From the NCBI GenBank assembly GCA_014529385.2, contig CM043969.1, positions 75,066,676-75,130,675 on the forward strand: a stretch of 64,000 nucleotides of DNA, written 5' to 3'. This document shows positions 24,771 to 38,882 of the stretch, piece after piece. Made by a program: the position numbers and the translations under genes. The notes under the pieces are model-generated. The model did no database searches. It worked only from the letters and a program-made list of their open reading frames with translations, and was not told where the DNA came from. The stretch comes from Adiantum capillus-veneris. Lineage: Eukaryota > Streptophyta > Polypodiopsida > Polypodiales > Pteridaceae. Positions within the stretch are counted from its first letter, which is position 1. Every line of letters starts with the position of its first letter.

Positions 24771-25168
24771 GTGTATAGTTTATGGTATTTTAAAAGGGCC
24801 TTGTTCTAGATGAAATAAACTATGTTTGTGCTTGTAGTCAAAGGATGAAATCATAGCTATCCTCGCGAGCATCACAAAAAGCAGGAGGACAAATAAACCC
24901 TCTCTCCTGACTTTGACATACACACAGAAAAACAAAATCAAGGCTAAGTAAGGGGCCAAAGCAACCCTAACCTTCTTATATAGAAAGTCATGCAGGTGGA
25001 TCCATTAAGAAATGCAAAGTCTAGAAGATCCCCACTCAATTTGCACATACAAGTCAACCTGACTCACAAGGCCTAAGAAAACGAGAGGCGAACACCATGA
25101 TCTTCACTGTTAGGGGTTAAGCTAGGAGAGAATCAGACTATCATAAGCAGCAAGTCCACAAGTGGTTT

Positions 25169-25279
<111 letters not shown>

Positions 25280-25413
25280 TCAATAGTAGGGAAAAGAGTG
25301 GGGCAAAATACTGAGCGTGATACGTCATTATGCATGTGTACTATAGACGAGTCATAAAGACCTCCACATATTGAGGGTTAATAATTGGCAAGGAAGGCGC
25401 CTTGCAAATACTG

Positions 25414-25496
25414 GAGTCCCATGTAGAACAAAAAAACCTCACCCCTTAAGAAGACAACAGTCTCACAAGGGGTTTTAAGCTCCTTGTTTATAAGGG
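25414..25496 (+). promoter_or_regulatory. USE/TATA-like motif in unit 1
   Basis: AGTCTCACAAGG is followed about 19 bases later by TTTATAAGG. Plant snRNA genes use an upstream sequence element, RTCCCACATCG, plus a TATA box; this copy matches 8 of 11 USE bases. No snRNA-like sequence follows. Function is speculative. Confidence 0.2.
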
Positions 25497-25519
25497 GGGG
25501 TAGGCAATCCAAGCTACGC

Positions 25520-25957
25520 AGCAGCCTGATGTCAAATGCCAAAGAAATCTTTTGCATTGGTCACTCTAGGGGGTTTGTGTGAAAAATTCCCCACTAATGA
25601 TGTTATTTTTTTAATTGGTGAAAGTTCAGGGGCTAAGTACCTAAAAAGAGGCAACTAATAAGATCATACATTGTATGTTATATAAGATAGCAATATCTTA
25701 AGGTAAAAATACCCCCATTTTTGGAGGGAAAGTTGTATGGACATGGTCAAAAAGCAACTCACAAGGTCCAAAATATCACAAATGTGCATATATAAAAGAC
25801 ATTCATGCCCATGATGTTGCCCCAACCATTAGATTTAATTTTCTTAACTTCTCCTCGAATAACATTTTCTCTCTCAAAACTTGAGTTCAAGGCTCATAGA
25901 ATAATCTTTGAGGTCTCTTAGGATTATTCCAATGACATTGAGATCTTTCTTTTTACG

Positions 25958-26022
<65 letters not shown>

Positions 26023-26418
26023 TGCGTGCACATGCGTGTGTATGTGTGAATAATAAGAGGAAAATAAAATAACCTTTCTATCACCCAAGTGTGGTAGATT
26101 GGTTTCCAGTTTCCTATGGAGTATCAATAAGTTTTGAGTTCAAGATTTGTTGGAGGGATGTTTGAGGTCTCTTATGATCCTACAACTCTAAAATATCTTT
26201 TTCTTTATGATGGTAGATTGTAGGCAAGTTTTTAAAAAAGTCCACTTTTCATACTTTCAAACAATATTTATGCGTAACATTGAGATGTTTTTGGGGGTTG
26301 TGTGACTAAACTAGATTCAATTTGTGTTACTCTACTTATGCAACCTTTCACTCTGTTGAGCATGGGCAACGATGGACCAGTATAAGGGCAGTTTAGCTTG
26401 ATGTTGCCAATAATTGGA

Positions 26419-26490
<72 letters not shown>

Positions 26491-26862
26491 GAGCATAGTT
26501 TATCTTGTTTTAAAAAGGCCTTCTTCCAAATGCAACAAACGAGAATGAAATAATAGCTATCCGAGCATGACGATAAGCAGGAGGACAAAAAACCCTCTCT
26601 CCTCACTTTCACATACACACACAAAACACAAAATCAAGACTAAGTAAGGGGCCAAAGCAACCCTCGCCTCCTTTTATAGAAAGTCAAGCAGGTGGAGGCA
26701 TTAAGAAATGCAAAGTCTAGAAGATCCTCACAAAATTTAATCATTCAGTTCAACCTGACTCTCAAGGCCCAAGAAAATGAGAGGCGGCCACCATGATCTT
26801 CATTGTTCGGGTTTAAGTTATGAGAGAGGGAGAGTATCATAAGCAGCAAGCCTGCAAGTTGT

Positions 26863-26936
<74 letters not shown>

Positions 26937-26940
26937 CAAA
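25520..26940 (+). repeat. 1.45-kb tandem unit 2
   Basis: Same order of blocks as unit 1, starting GCCTGATGTCAAATGCC. Site 1 is a long (TG)n at 25,961-26,040. Between sites 1 and 2 it has an extra block (GTTTCCTATGGAGTATCAA, AAATATCTTTTTCTTTATG) that unit 1 lacks. Site 2 is (CT)n at 26,420-26,488 and site 3 is (GA)n at 26,867-26,934. It stops at site 3 and jumps back into the middle of the unit. Confidence 0.85.
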
Positions 26941-27271
26941 TAACCTTTTTATCACCCACATGTGGTAGATTGGTTCCCAGTTTTGAGTTCAAGATTTGTT
27001 GGAGAGATTTTTGAGGCCTCTTGTGATCCTACAACCTTAAAATATCTTTTTCTTTATGATGGCAGATTGTAGGTAAGTTTATAAAAAAGTCCATTTTTTA
27101 TACTTTCAAACAATATTAATGTGTAACATTGAGATGTTTTTGGGGGTTGTGTGACTAAAGTAGATTCAATTTGTGTTACTCTACTTATGTAATTTTTCAC
27201 TCTATTGAGCACGGGCAACGATGGACCAGTATAAGAGCAGTTTAGCATGTTGATGTTGCCAAAAATTGGAG

Positions 27272-27341
<70 letters not shown>

Positions 27342-27673
27342 ATGTTGTTTTAAAAACACCTTGTTCCAGATGCAATAAACTTTGCTTGTGCTTGTAGTTA
27401 GAGGATGAAATCATAGCTATCCGAGCATCATGATAAGTAGGAGGACAAAAACCCTCTCTCCTCACTTTCACATACACACACAAAACACAAAATCAAGGGT
27501 AAGGAAGGGGCCAAAGCAACCCTCACCTCCTTATATAGAAAGTCACGTAGGTGGATCCCAACTCAATTTTTTCACATTCACTTCAACCCGACTCAAACGA
27601 GAGGCGGCCACCATGATCTTCATTGTCAAGGATTAAGTTAGGAGAGAGGGACACTATCATAAGCAGCAAGCGG

Positions 27674-27728
<55 letters not shown>

Positions 27729-27970
27729 ATAGTGGGGAATAGAGTGAGGCAAAATACTGAGTGTGATACATCATTATGCATGTGCACTACCAGACGAGTC
27801 ATAAAAACCTCCACATATTGAGGGTTTATAATTGGCAAGCCAAGCACCTTGCAAAAGGTGGAATCCCATGTAGGACAAAAAAACTCCACCCTTGAAGAAG
27901 GCAATAGTCCCACAAGGGGTTTAAGCTCCATGTTTATAAGGAAGGGGGTGTAGGCAATCCAAGCTATGTA
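26941..27970 (+). repeat. 1.45-kb tandem unit 3, partial
   Basis: Starts mid-unit at AATAACCTTTTTATCACCCA, directly joined to the (GA)n of unit 2. Site 2 is (CT)n at 27,274-27,339 and site 3 is (GA)n at 27,677-27,725. Its end at GTTTATAAGG and CAATCCAAGCTATG is complete. The junction inside a microsatellite suggests slippage or unequal exchange between GA tracts. Confidence 0.8.
27861..27943 (+). promoter_or_regulatory. USE/TATA-like motif in unit 3
   Basis: GTCCCACAAGG at 27,907-27,917 matches 9 of 11 bases of the plant snRNA USE. TTTATAAG follows at 27,933-27,940, with centres about 25 bases apart. A run of six T lies near 27,990. The same arrangement recurs near 37,915 and, on the minus strand, near 47,970. 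No known small RNA follows, so this is only a promoter-like coincidence until tested. Confidence 0.25.
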
Positions 27971-29580
<1,610 letters not shown>

Positions 29581-29939
29581 ATGCATATACGACCATTCTG
29601 AGACATTTCATCTTGTCAAAAACCCTCACTCTTCTTAAAAGTTCCTAGAGACTCCTTACCATAGCTATCATGCAATCATTGCACTCCAAAAGATAATCTT
29701 GTACACAACAAGCCTGGAAAGCTATGCTTTTGTTAAAAGCACCCATATTTTCCATACATATTGAATGTGAAAGCCACTAAGCACGAAATATATTTCCAAA
29801 ATATCATGCTAAACTATCTCACTCAGCTGAATATCTTGAATAATGTGACAACCTTCAAGGTGCTCTTGAATAAACATCGTGCTTGGAACTTGCTTGGTCA
29901 TGCCAGATATAGTGTACTTTAAAAAACACATAATCAACA

Positions 29940-30800
29940 ATGTAGTTTTGTAGATTGACTGATAATGTCAATTTGAATGATTTTGCCCATGTTAGAATAT
30001 TCCATAGTGCCACACGCCTTCAAAATGCAAGCGTGGTTGATAGAATTTGGAGAAACGCCCGCTCTTTGCATTTGTTGAATGAGAGAGAACATATTAGCAT
30101 AATACATAGGAGATTACATTTGGAGAGATGCTCTTCCTTTGCATCCATTGAAAAGAACTAAATGCATCCTGGACTTTCCCCTTGTGAGCATATTCAAGAA
30201 TTAGTGTGTTCCAAGACATGACACCCTAGATAGAAATCTTCTCAAATACCTTTTGTGCTTTCTAAAATTTTGACATACATATCAACCAAGACAAATCAAA
30301 AGCACAATATTTATTTTCAACTTTCACCATGAATTTTTGTGTGCATATTAGCATGTTGCATAGTGTCACATACCTTCAAGATGAAAGCCTATCTGATCCA
30401 ATGCACTACTAAGCACAATTTGTTTCTCCAGCATAGTGCCACATGCTTTCAAGATGTAACTATCCATGATTGCATTTGAAGAGATCCATTTTAATAAGTA
30501 TGTTCCAAGAGTAAACATCTCAACGACAAAGTTTCTCAAGTTCTTTTTGCACTTTCCAAAGTAGACAACATTTGTCATACATGTCAACGAAGGTAATGTC
30601 AAGCACGATTTTTTTCCAACGGCTGCTAACTAACAATATCATTATGTATACTTTGCCAATATTAACATCTTCCATAGTGCCACATGCTTTCAAACGATAA
30701 TCATAGGAGATTGCATATGGAGAAATCAATAAAAAAATCATCATGCTTGGAATTGACTTGGTCATGCCAAAATAGTGTACTTTAGAAAACACATAATGTG
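29940..30800 (-). pseudogene. PPR gene fragment, minus strand
   Basis: Minus-strand reading from 30,792 gives SPYAISYDYRLKACGT, then VDMYDKCCLLWKVQKELEKL and DVYSWN. Further down come a second SYILKACGTM (near 30,450-30,420), then FEKISI, GVMSWNTLILEYAHKG and SPNVISYVL (near 30,110-30,080). These are phrases of P-L-S type pentatricopeptide repeats, organellar RNA-binding proteins of ~35-residue helical repeats. Frames change repeatedly and stops are frequent, so it is a relic. The style resembles the large seed-free-plant PPR families. A divergent partner lies just to the right on the plus strand. Confidence 0.8.
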
Positions 30801-30999
30801 CTTGATAAGCATTTTGTCAGCACTATAGTTTTGTTATAGGAAGTGCTATTGAAAATTAAAAAAAATTGTCCTTGGGACTGTCTTGGTCAACATGTATGCC
30901 TAATGTGGTGCACTTTAGAAATCCAAAATATCAGCAATCTAGTCTCTTGAAGTACACACTGATTACAAGATATGTCCAAGAGGGATAGGTCTAAGAAGC

Positions 31000-32320
31000 T
31001 CTCGATTGTCTTTTAGCGGATGTAAAGAGAGGGCATCTCTCAAAATCCTATTAGCTACGCTTCCATCTTTGAAGGCATGTGGCACTACAAAAGACAATAA
31101 CATGGACAAAAGAATGCACAATGGAATTATTAAGCAAGGGTTATTGATGATGACCGTAATAAGGAAAACAGAATTTATAATGACATTATTTGTCAAGGGT
31201 TGTTGAAAAAACAACATCATGCCTTGGTTGACATGTATCCCAAATCTCGTGCAAGGGGCGGGCCCAAGAGCACGCGGAAACACGCCTATCCTAGCCGTGG
31301 GGATTAACATTGCAATAATTGCAGGATAGTCCATGAGACATAGGAGTAGAAAGATTTAGGCTGTTTTCAATGGATGCAAGCTAATGCATCTTTATCTTGA
31401 ATGCATGTGGCACTATGCAAGAAATTAATAGGGGCAAAAGAATTAATGGTGACATTTTCAGTCAAGGGCTCTTCTCAACGAATGCAAAGAGAGGGCAGCA
31501 TGTGTCCAAATGCAATTGGCTATGCCTACATCTTGAAGAGGGGCTAATAAAACAAATCGTTTTGCTTAAAACTAGCTTGATCATGCACAAATTGTGTACT
31601 TGAAAAAACACATAATGTGCTTGAGGAGCTTTTTGTCAACAATGTACTTTTTTTTGTGTACATTGATTGCAAGATATGTCCAAGAGGGATAGGGTGAGGA
31701 ATCTCTAGGTTATTTTCAACGAATGCTAATATACAAAAGGATTCATGGTGACATTGTTAGTCAAGGGCTGTTGAAAATAATTGTCGTGCTTAAGACTCCC
31801 TTGGTTGGCATGTATACCAAATCTAGTGTATTTTAGAAATCACAAAAATTGATTGAAGATATTTCCCCCTAAGGAGTCATCTCTTTGAAAGCACTGATTG
31901 ATGGGTATACGCAACAAAAGCATGGCAATGATCCATTGGATTGTTTTCACTTGTAAGGTGACATCATCTCTCCAAATGCAATCTCCTATGGTTATATTTT
32001 GAAGGCATGTGGCACTATGCAATATGTTAATATAGACAAAGTATTCATAATAATATTGTTATTTAGGGGTTGTTGGAAAATGCCTACTGAATGCAGACTA
32101 CTTTAGAAATGTAGTCTAGTCCTTTTCAACACATGCGGAGGCAAAACCTTTGTCAAATGCATTGATGTGAATTAAGGGTTTTTTGGAGTGCATTGATTGC
32201 AACATATGTCTAAGAGGGGTAGGGCCAAGAATCTCTAGGTTGTTTTTAGTGTGCATGCAAAGGAATGGCATCCTCTCTCCATATGCAATCAGATAGGGTT
32301 GCATCTTGAAGGCATTTTAT
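31000..32320 (+). pseudogene. PPR gene fragment, plus strand
   Basis: Plus-strand phrases in order are LKACGTTKDNNMDKRMH near 31,070, CGTMQEINRGKR near 31,405, IHGDIVSQGLLK near 31,740, LVGMYTKS near 31,810, LIDGYTQQKHGNDPLDCFH near 31,897-31,951, SPNAISYGYILKACGTMQ near 31,970-32,020, and IGLHLEGI near 32,295. The order within each repeat (IHxDIVSQGLL, LVxMYxK, GVISxxALIxGYxQ, SPNAISYxYILKACGT) is PPR. Stops and frame changes abound. It diverges from the minus-strand fragment at 29.9-30.8 kb, and Helitron-derived DNA follows from about 32.38 kb. Confidence 0.8.
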
Positions 32321-32379
32321 CATATACTTTGTAATCAAGATTAAAATGCCATCAATAAAACAACAAAAAATTTCACAAA

Positions 32380-34350
32380 GAAACTCACATTGAAATATCA
32401 AAAAAGAAAATGTTTAACATCTTATCCATATTTTAAGTCTACATTGAAAGATACAATCAAGTGGGACATTTGTTGCGATAAAACTATAAAAAAACTCAGT
32501 TATTGCAATACATGTGGGTCAATTGAATTAAAAGAACATATTCAGAAATCAATACAAATCAATATAGATAGTAAAAATGAAATACCACCACTATTTCATT
32601 CATCCAATCTATTTTTAGAAATACATGTAATTAATAATCATAAAACTAAGAAAATGAACATGTACAAATTACGTAGAACATATCTTGATAGAACTAAATA
32701 TACCATATTTCATGACCTATATTATTTGAATTCCATATTTACCATATGTAAATATCATTTTTTTCAACAATAGATGTTTTAGTCTATGTAACTAAAACAT
32801 ATAGTAGTATTGCATTTGGTAGTATTTCTTCAACTAGTATATTTGATAATCCATTAATAGTTAACATATTAAAGTCTATTTTAACAACGCATATTAGTAC
32901 ATTACCTTCTTCTTTATTAGAAGTCTTTCTATACATCCATATCATAATTCTATTTCACAACAACATTTAATGATGGCTGAATGAGATAATCCTAAATTAG
33001 GTCTTAGCATTATATCAATAGAAGCAATATATAAAATTTTACAAAGTCATAGTACAAGTAACACGATCTAATGTCTACAATGCATAAAAATCTTACATGG
33101 CATTGCTTGAGTGTGTAGGCTATTTTCCTTACAAAAAATACAAACACTCAAAAGCCCTCCATGATATTGGAAATATTATACCATGATGCAAAACTTCATC
33201 TAGTGAACAAACATTACAAACATCATTGGATGGATCCATAGTATAGGAGCTTATGATGAAAAGAAAATGACATTAGATAACTACCTAAGAATGGGAAAAG
33301 CATTCTTTTTTACAATATCAATTACAACAATTGTTAATATTGAATATATGCTAAATACCTCATATTGCAAAGAGATATAGATGTTTAACTAAGAAAAAAA
33401 ACGTCCACAACTAGCCAAAGAATAGATAATTTGACATGTAGTAAAATTTGATGTTCCAAGTAGTGTATCAAGATCTCCATCATGGCATAGAAGAAAATGA
33501 AAAAAATTAAGACAATGGTAGATTATTATGCATTACCAATTTTATTATTTTTCATATCAACATCTAGCGACGTTTTTGAGACACGATGGATTAAATGAAA
33601 TCAATTAGAAAATTCAATAAAAAACTTAAACATAGAGGTTACATGGAAAAATTGTTTAAAAGAATGTGTTGTACTTCTCCATATACAATTAAAAACATTC
33701 TTTAAAAAATCTATATTACATAAATATGGACTACTTGGAACTATCTCATACATTATAAAATTCGATATTGAGGGTCGGCTCATGCTCATATCATGTTATG
33801 GATCTACAAAGAAGACATTCAAGATATATGTTTGCAAATTGATGCTCACTTCACATATCTTCACAAATGGAAAACATATTAAAAAATAAATAAAAGAAAG
33901 GGAGCTATATAATATAGTTATCCATAAAAAACATAGAGTTGTAATATCAATTGTAACAAAGATTGACATAAATGTAAATAAAGATTTGCCTTCTCGATCC
34001 AAACCTCTTTTTATGCTTTATTAGATAAAAATACACAAACATGGACCTATTTTTGACCTAATTTAGAACATAGAAACATAGTGTCATACCATGTTGGTAA
34101 ATTTCAACTATGGAAAGCTCATATAAATATACAAAAAGATACAAATGTAGGGCTATCATACTGTTTACTTAAATGCAAATAAACCAATGGGTTAACTAAA
34201 TTTGAACTCAAAGGTGCTAAGGCATTAGGTTAAGAACATTTGGATCCCCTAAAATTACAACTCAGTTCAGCCCAAGTACTATAAGAAACGGTATCTTCTA
34301 CATTATATAGAATTTTCACCGCCAAAACTATGTCATTGTGATTTAAGAAT
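32380..34350 (+). pseudogene. Helitron Rep N-terminal domain relic, copy 1
   Basis: An upstream Cys-rich piece contains SYCNTCGSIELKEHIQ (32,490-32,540). At 33,260-33,380 the plus strand gives MTLDNYLRMGKAFFFTISI and then VNIEYMLNTSY. RSPSWHRRK is at 33,469-33,496, and DVFETRW lies near 33,570. GSAHAHIMLWIYKED at 33,772-33,816 is the HUH-type motif (HxH) of Helitron Rep. KAHINIQKDT is followed by LSYCLLKC near 34,150, which stands where the Tyr motif is expected and has a Cys replacing one residue. Order and spacing match the Helitron-like N-terminal domain, but frameshifts and stops break it. The part from 33,905 on is shared with the relic at 17.27 kb. Confidence 0.75.
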
Positions 34351-34419
34351 TCTACTCGACTTGGCATATGCATTTGCTAGAGAGTGAGAATCCAGGCTAC
34401 GGTGACTATGGTTGATTTT

Positions 34420-34492
34420 GAGAGAGAGAGAGAGAGAGAGAGAGAGCACCAAATCAATGTGCGAGCCTCTAGAGAGTGTGTGTGTGTGTGTG

Positions 34493-34532
<40 letters not shown>

Positions 34533-34694
34533 GAAGAAGAAGAAGAGTATTTTAATGTGTGTAGGAAACTATCCCACGAGACCTTAAAGATCTATGCGAG
34601 GAGAGAGAGAGAGGGAGAGAGAGAGAGATGAAATGTATTCAAAAGGAAAAAATGACCACAATCCTGGTGGATCTATTACAATGTCTAGGCCACT

Positions 34695-34774
<80 letters not shown>

Positions 34775-34990
34775 CTCGCACCAGGGTCTCAAGCCGTAAG
34801 AAACATGATACAAAGCTAAGTTTAATTAGAGAAACTAAAAATCTCATGGCCTCTTTTATGCATCATCTATGGAGTATGCTACAAAAATGGAATGTTGTCT
34901 GTGATCACGTAGGAGTATGCTACAACCTAGGACAATACATCCTCGCGTATCGTGTTCCACATGCCAGCTTCACATACAATTCGACTTTGT

Positions 34991-35083
<93 letters not shown>

Positions 35084-35103
35084 ACATCAATGTGCAAGCC
35101 TCT

Positions 35104-35179
<76 letters not shown>

Positions 35180-35285
35180 AGAAGAATAAGAGGAAGATTA
35201 TTTTAATGTCGTAGGAAACTATACCAAGAGACCTCAAAGATCTATCAACAAGGGGGGAGAGAGAGAGAGAGAGAGAGAGACTGAA
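34420..35285 (+). repeat. Microsatellite-framed dispersed repeat, copy 2
   Basis: Same blocks as the 9.9-kb copy: ATCAATGTGCGAGCCTCTAG, (GT)n, (GA)n, (GAA)n, GAGACCTTAAAGATCTATG, AATGACCACAATCCTGGTGG, a long (GA)n at 34,698-34,771, GCACCAGGGTCTCAAGCC, then a partial second round starting near 34,872 with its own (GA)n (34,995-35,081), (GT)n (35,108-35,141) and (GA)n. The beta/gamma boundary of the 10-kb duplication falls inside it at 34,872. Confidence 0.8.
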
Positions 35286-35439
35286 TTATCATCCATGGAG
35301 GTCAGATATGACCCATGGGACCATACAAAACATAACAAAGCCTCCTTCTAAGGGAAAGGGGTTTTGGTCGTATACATATCCGATAGGAGGGCAAAAGAAA
35401 AGAAAAGCCTAAGGGGAGTTAGGTGAGGGGGGAGTCCCT

Positions 35440-36180
35440 TAAAGAGTTTGAAACTCCTGGGTGATGGCTTTACCACCTCTGTAGATGGGCCCATTTACCT
35501 TGCTTGCGTACTTCATGCACTTTCTTGTGTTCTTGTTTTTAAAACTTGAGCTGATTTGTAGTCAGTTCCTCACTGATCCAAACATTTGTTCCTTTGAGGG
35601 CGTCAATTGGCATAGCAACTTAATCCGTTCCTCTTTATCCTTGAAAGTGAGAACACAATGCTCGGGTAGCACATGCCTATGTGTTTTCATTGATCCAAGA
35701 GATGGTTTCTAGCTTGACGTTAACTGGTTGAATAATGTCATTGAGCTTAACAAGTGCTTCATCGAGGGTATCCTTGGTGGCGCACCATGGTGAGGGTAGA
35801 CCACCAATCCGGACCTTGAGGACGTTCTCTTCCTGTAGTCATTGCTCGCAAAGCTCTATTGTCACACAACTCTGCACCATGGCAATGGTCGCTGAGTAAG
35901 CTTGGCACACCTTCGCTTCGACTTGCTTGACCTTGTTGTTGGCGAGATTGACCATGGAATCAAAGTGCCTCTAGCTCGCTAAGGTGAGTTTGGAGGTCAC
36001 GGTTTTCTTCCATGACTCGATCAAGAGCCGCTTGATGTTGAGTAATACGGTCGAGTTTACTAGGGGCTGCTAGCAATGTGGCAAAAGTCGGTTGTGCTCT
36101 CAGAGAATTTGTCATCCTTAAACTTGAATAGATTCTCCTCCAATGTGCCTCAACAACCCCTTGTTGGACTTTTGCCTTCT
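35440..36180 (-). pseudogene. Coiled-coil coding remnant, copy 1
   Basis: On the minus strand, from about 36,115, pieces read TNSLRAQPTFATLLAAP, then a heptad-like stretch (QHQAALDRVMEENRDL, HLSELE), a continuation in another frame (MVNLANNKVKQVE), and further down EALVKLNDIIQP and ETISWINENT. The second copy keeps the last part open for 77 residues. The heptads suggest a coiled coil, and the position next to repeats suggests a retroelement gag-like protein, but no zinc knuckle or capsid motif is visible. Unassigned; clearly broken by stops and frame changes. Confidence 0.4.
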
Positions 36181-36199
36181 TAAGGGGCTAGGGTTTTTT

Positions 36200-36725
36200 G
36201 TCCTACATGGGTTATGACTCGTCTGTAGTGCACATGCATAATGACATATCACACTCAGTATTTTGCCTCACTCTATTCCCCACTATTGAATTTCTCTCTT
36301 CTCTCTCTCTCTCTCTCACACACATTGAAACCACTTGTGGACTTGCTGCTTATGATAGTCTGCTTCTCTTCCAACTTAACCCCTAACAATGAAGATCACG
36401 GTGTTCGCCTCTCATTTTCTTGGGCCTTGAGACTCAGGTTGAACTGAATGTGCAAAATGAGTGGGGATCTTCTAGACTTCACATTTCTTAATGCCTCCAG
36501 CTGGGTGACTTTCTATATAAGGAGGTGAGGGTTGCTTTGGCCCCTTACTTAGTCTTGATTTTGTGTTTTGTGTGAGTATGTGAAAGTGAGGAGAGAGGGT
36601 TTTTTGTCCTCCTACTTATCGTGATGCTCGGATAGCTATGATTTCATCCTTTGACTACAAGCACAAACAAAGTTTATTGCATCTGGAACAAGGCCTTTAA
36701 AAAAACATAAACTATACACGTAGAG

Positions 36726-36784
<59 letters not shown>

Positions 36785-37163
36785 CTCCAATGATTGGCAA
36801 CATCAAAAAGCTAAACTGCTCTTACACTGGTCCATCGTTGCCCGCGCTCAATAGAGTGAAAGGTTGCATAACTAGAGTAACACAAAATGAATCTACTTTA
36901 GTCACACAACCCCCCAAAACATACCAATGTTACATGTTAATATTGTTTGAAAGTATAAAAATTAGACTTTTTGAAAACTTACCTACAATCTGCCATCATA
37001 AAGAAAAAGACATTATAAGGTTGTAGGTTCACAAGAGACCTCAAACATAACTACAACGAATCTTGAAATCAAAACTTGTTGATACTGCATAGAAAAGTGG
37101 GAACCAATCTACGATACTTGGGTGATAGAAAGGTTATTTTAGTTTCCTCTTATTATTGAAAAA

Positions 37164-37213
<50 letters not shown>

Positions 37214-37703
37214 AACACACACATCAATGACAAGAAAGATATGAATGTCGTTGGAATAATCCTAAAAGACTTCAAAGACTATTCTATGAGCCTTGGCCTC
37301 AAGTTTTGGGAGAGAAAAATGTTATTCAAGGAGAAGTTCAGAAAATTAAATCTAATGGTTGGGGCAACATCCTAGACACAACATCACGGGCAGGAATGTC
37401 TTCTATCTATGCACATTTGTGATGTTGTGAGTTGCCTTTTGACCATGCCCACATAACTTTCCCTCCAAAAATGGGGGTATTTTTACCTTAAGACATTGCT
37501 ATGCTTATATAACATACAATGTATGATCTTATTAGTTGCCTCTTTTTAGGTACTCAGCCACTCAACTTTGGCCAATTAATAGAATAAAAAACAATAGTGG
37601 AGAATTTTTCACATAAACCCCCAAGAGTGATCAATGCACAAAATTTCTTTGGCATTTGACATGAGGCTGCATAGCTTGGATTGCCTACCCCCCCTTATAA
37701 ACA
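36200..37703 (-). repeat. 1.45-kb unit, inverted copy
   Basis: The same blocks as the 24-29.6-kb units occur in reverse orientation: site 3 as a short (CT)n near 36,298-36,318, site 2 as (GA)n at 36,735-36,782, site 1 as (CA)n at 37,161-37,215. It ends at CCCCCCTTATAAACA, where it meets a forward copy across a short GA-rich joint. Confidence 0.85.
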
Positions 37704-37725
37704 CTGAGAGAGAGAGACAGAGAGA

Positions 37726-38815
37726 GTCAATAGTGGGGAATAGAGTGAGGCAAAATACTGAGTGTGATACGTCATTATGCATGTGCACTACCAGACGAGT
37801 CATAAAGACCTCCACATATTGAGGGTTTATAATTGGCAAGCCAAACACCTTGCAAAAGGTGGAATCCAATGTAGGACAAAAAAACTCCACCCTTGAAGAA
37901 GGCAATAGTCCCACAAGGGGTTTAAGCTCCATGTTTATAAGGGGGTGTAGGCAATCCAAGCTATGCAGCCTGGTGTCAAATGTCTAAGATATTTTTTCAT
38001 TGATCACCGCAGGGGGGTATTGTGAAAAATTATCCACTATTGATGTTATTTTGTTAATTGGACAAAGTTCAGTGGCTGAGTACCTAAAATGAGGCAAGTA
38101 ATAAGATCATACATTGTATGTTATATAAGCATAGCAATATCTTAAGGTAAAAATACCCCCATTTTTTGAGCGAAAGTTGTGTGGATGCGGTCACAAGGCA
38201 ACTAACAAGGTCCAAACCATCACAAATGTGCATAGATAGAATACATTCATGCCCATGATGTTGTGTCTAGGATTTATCTCAAACCATTATATTTAATTTG
38301 CTTAACCTCTCCTTCAATAACATTTTTCTCTCTCAAAACTTGAGTTCAAGGCTCATAGAATAGTCTTTGAGGTCCCTTAGGATTATTCCAACAACATTGA
38401 GATCTTTCTTGTCATCGATGTGTGTGTGTGTGTGTTTGAATAATAAGAGGAAACTAAAATAACCTTTCTATCACCCAAGTGTGGGTAGATTGGTTCCTAG
38501 TTTCCTATGGAGTATCAATAAGTTTTGAGTTCAAGATTTGTTGGAGAGATGTTTGAGGTCTCTTGTGATCCTAAAACCTTAAAATATCTTTTTCTTTATG
38601 ATGGCAAATTGTAGGTAAGTTTATAAAAAAGTCCATGTTTTATACTTTCAAACGATTTTAACGTGTAACTTGGAGATGGTTTTGGGGGTTGTGTAACTAA
38701 AGTAGATTCAATTTGTGTTACTCTACTTATGCAACCTTTCTTTCTATTGAGCACGGGCAGCGATGCACCAGTATAAGAGCAGTTTAGCTTGTTGATGGTA
38801 CTAATAATTGTAGAT

Positions 38816-38882
<67 letters not shown>

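Noticed and set aside
34594-35214. 206-residue open frame, the longest on the plus strand
   Set aside because: Almost entirely GA/GT repeat translation plus linker DNA of a dispersed repeat; the counterpart in copy 2 is not open in the same way.
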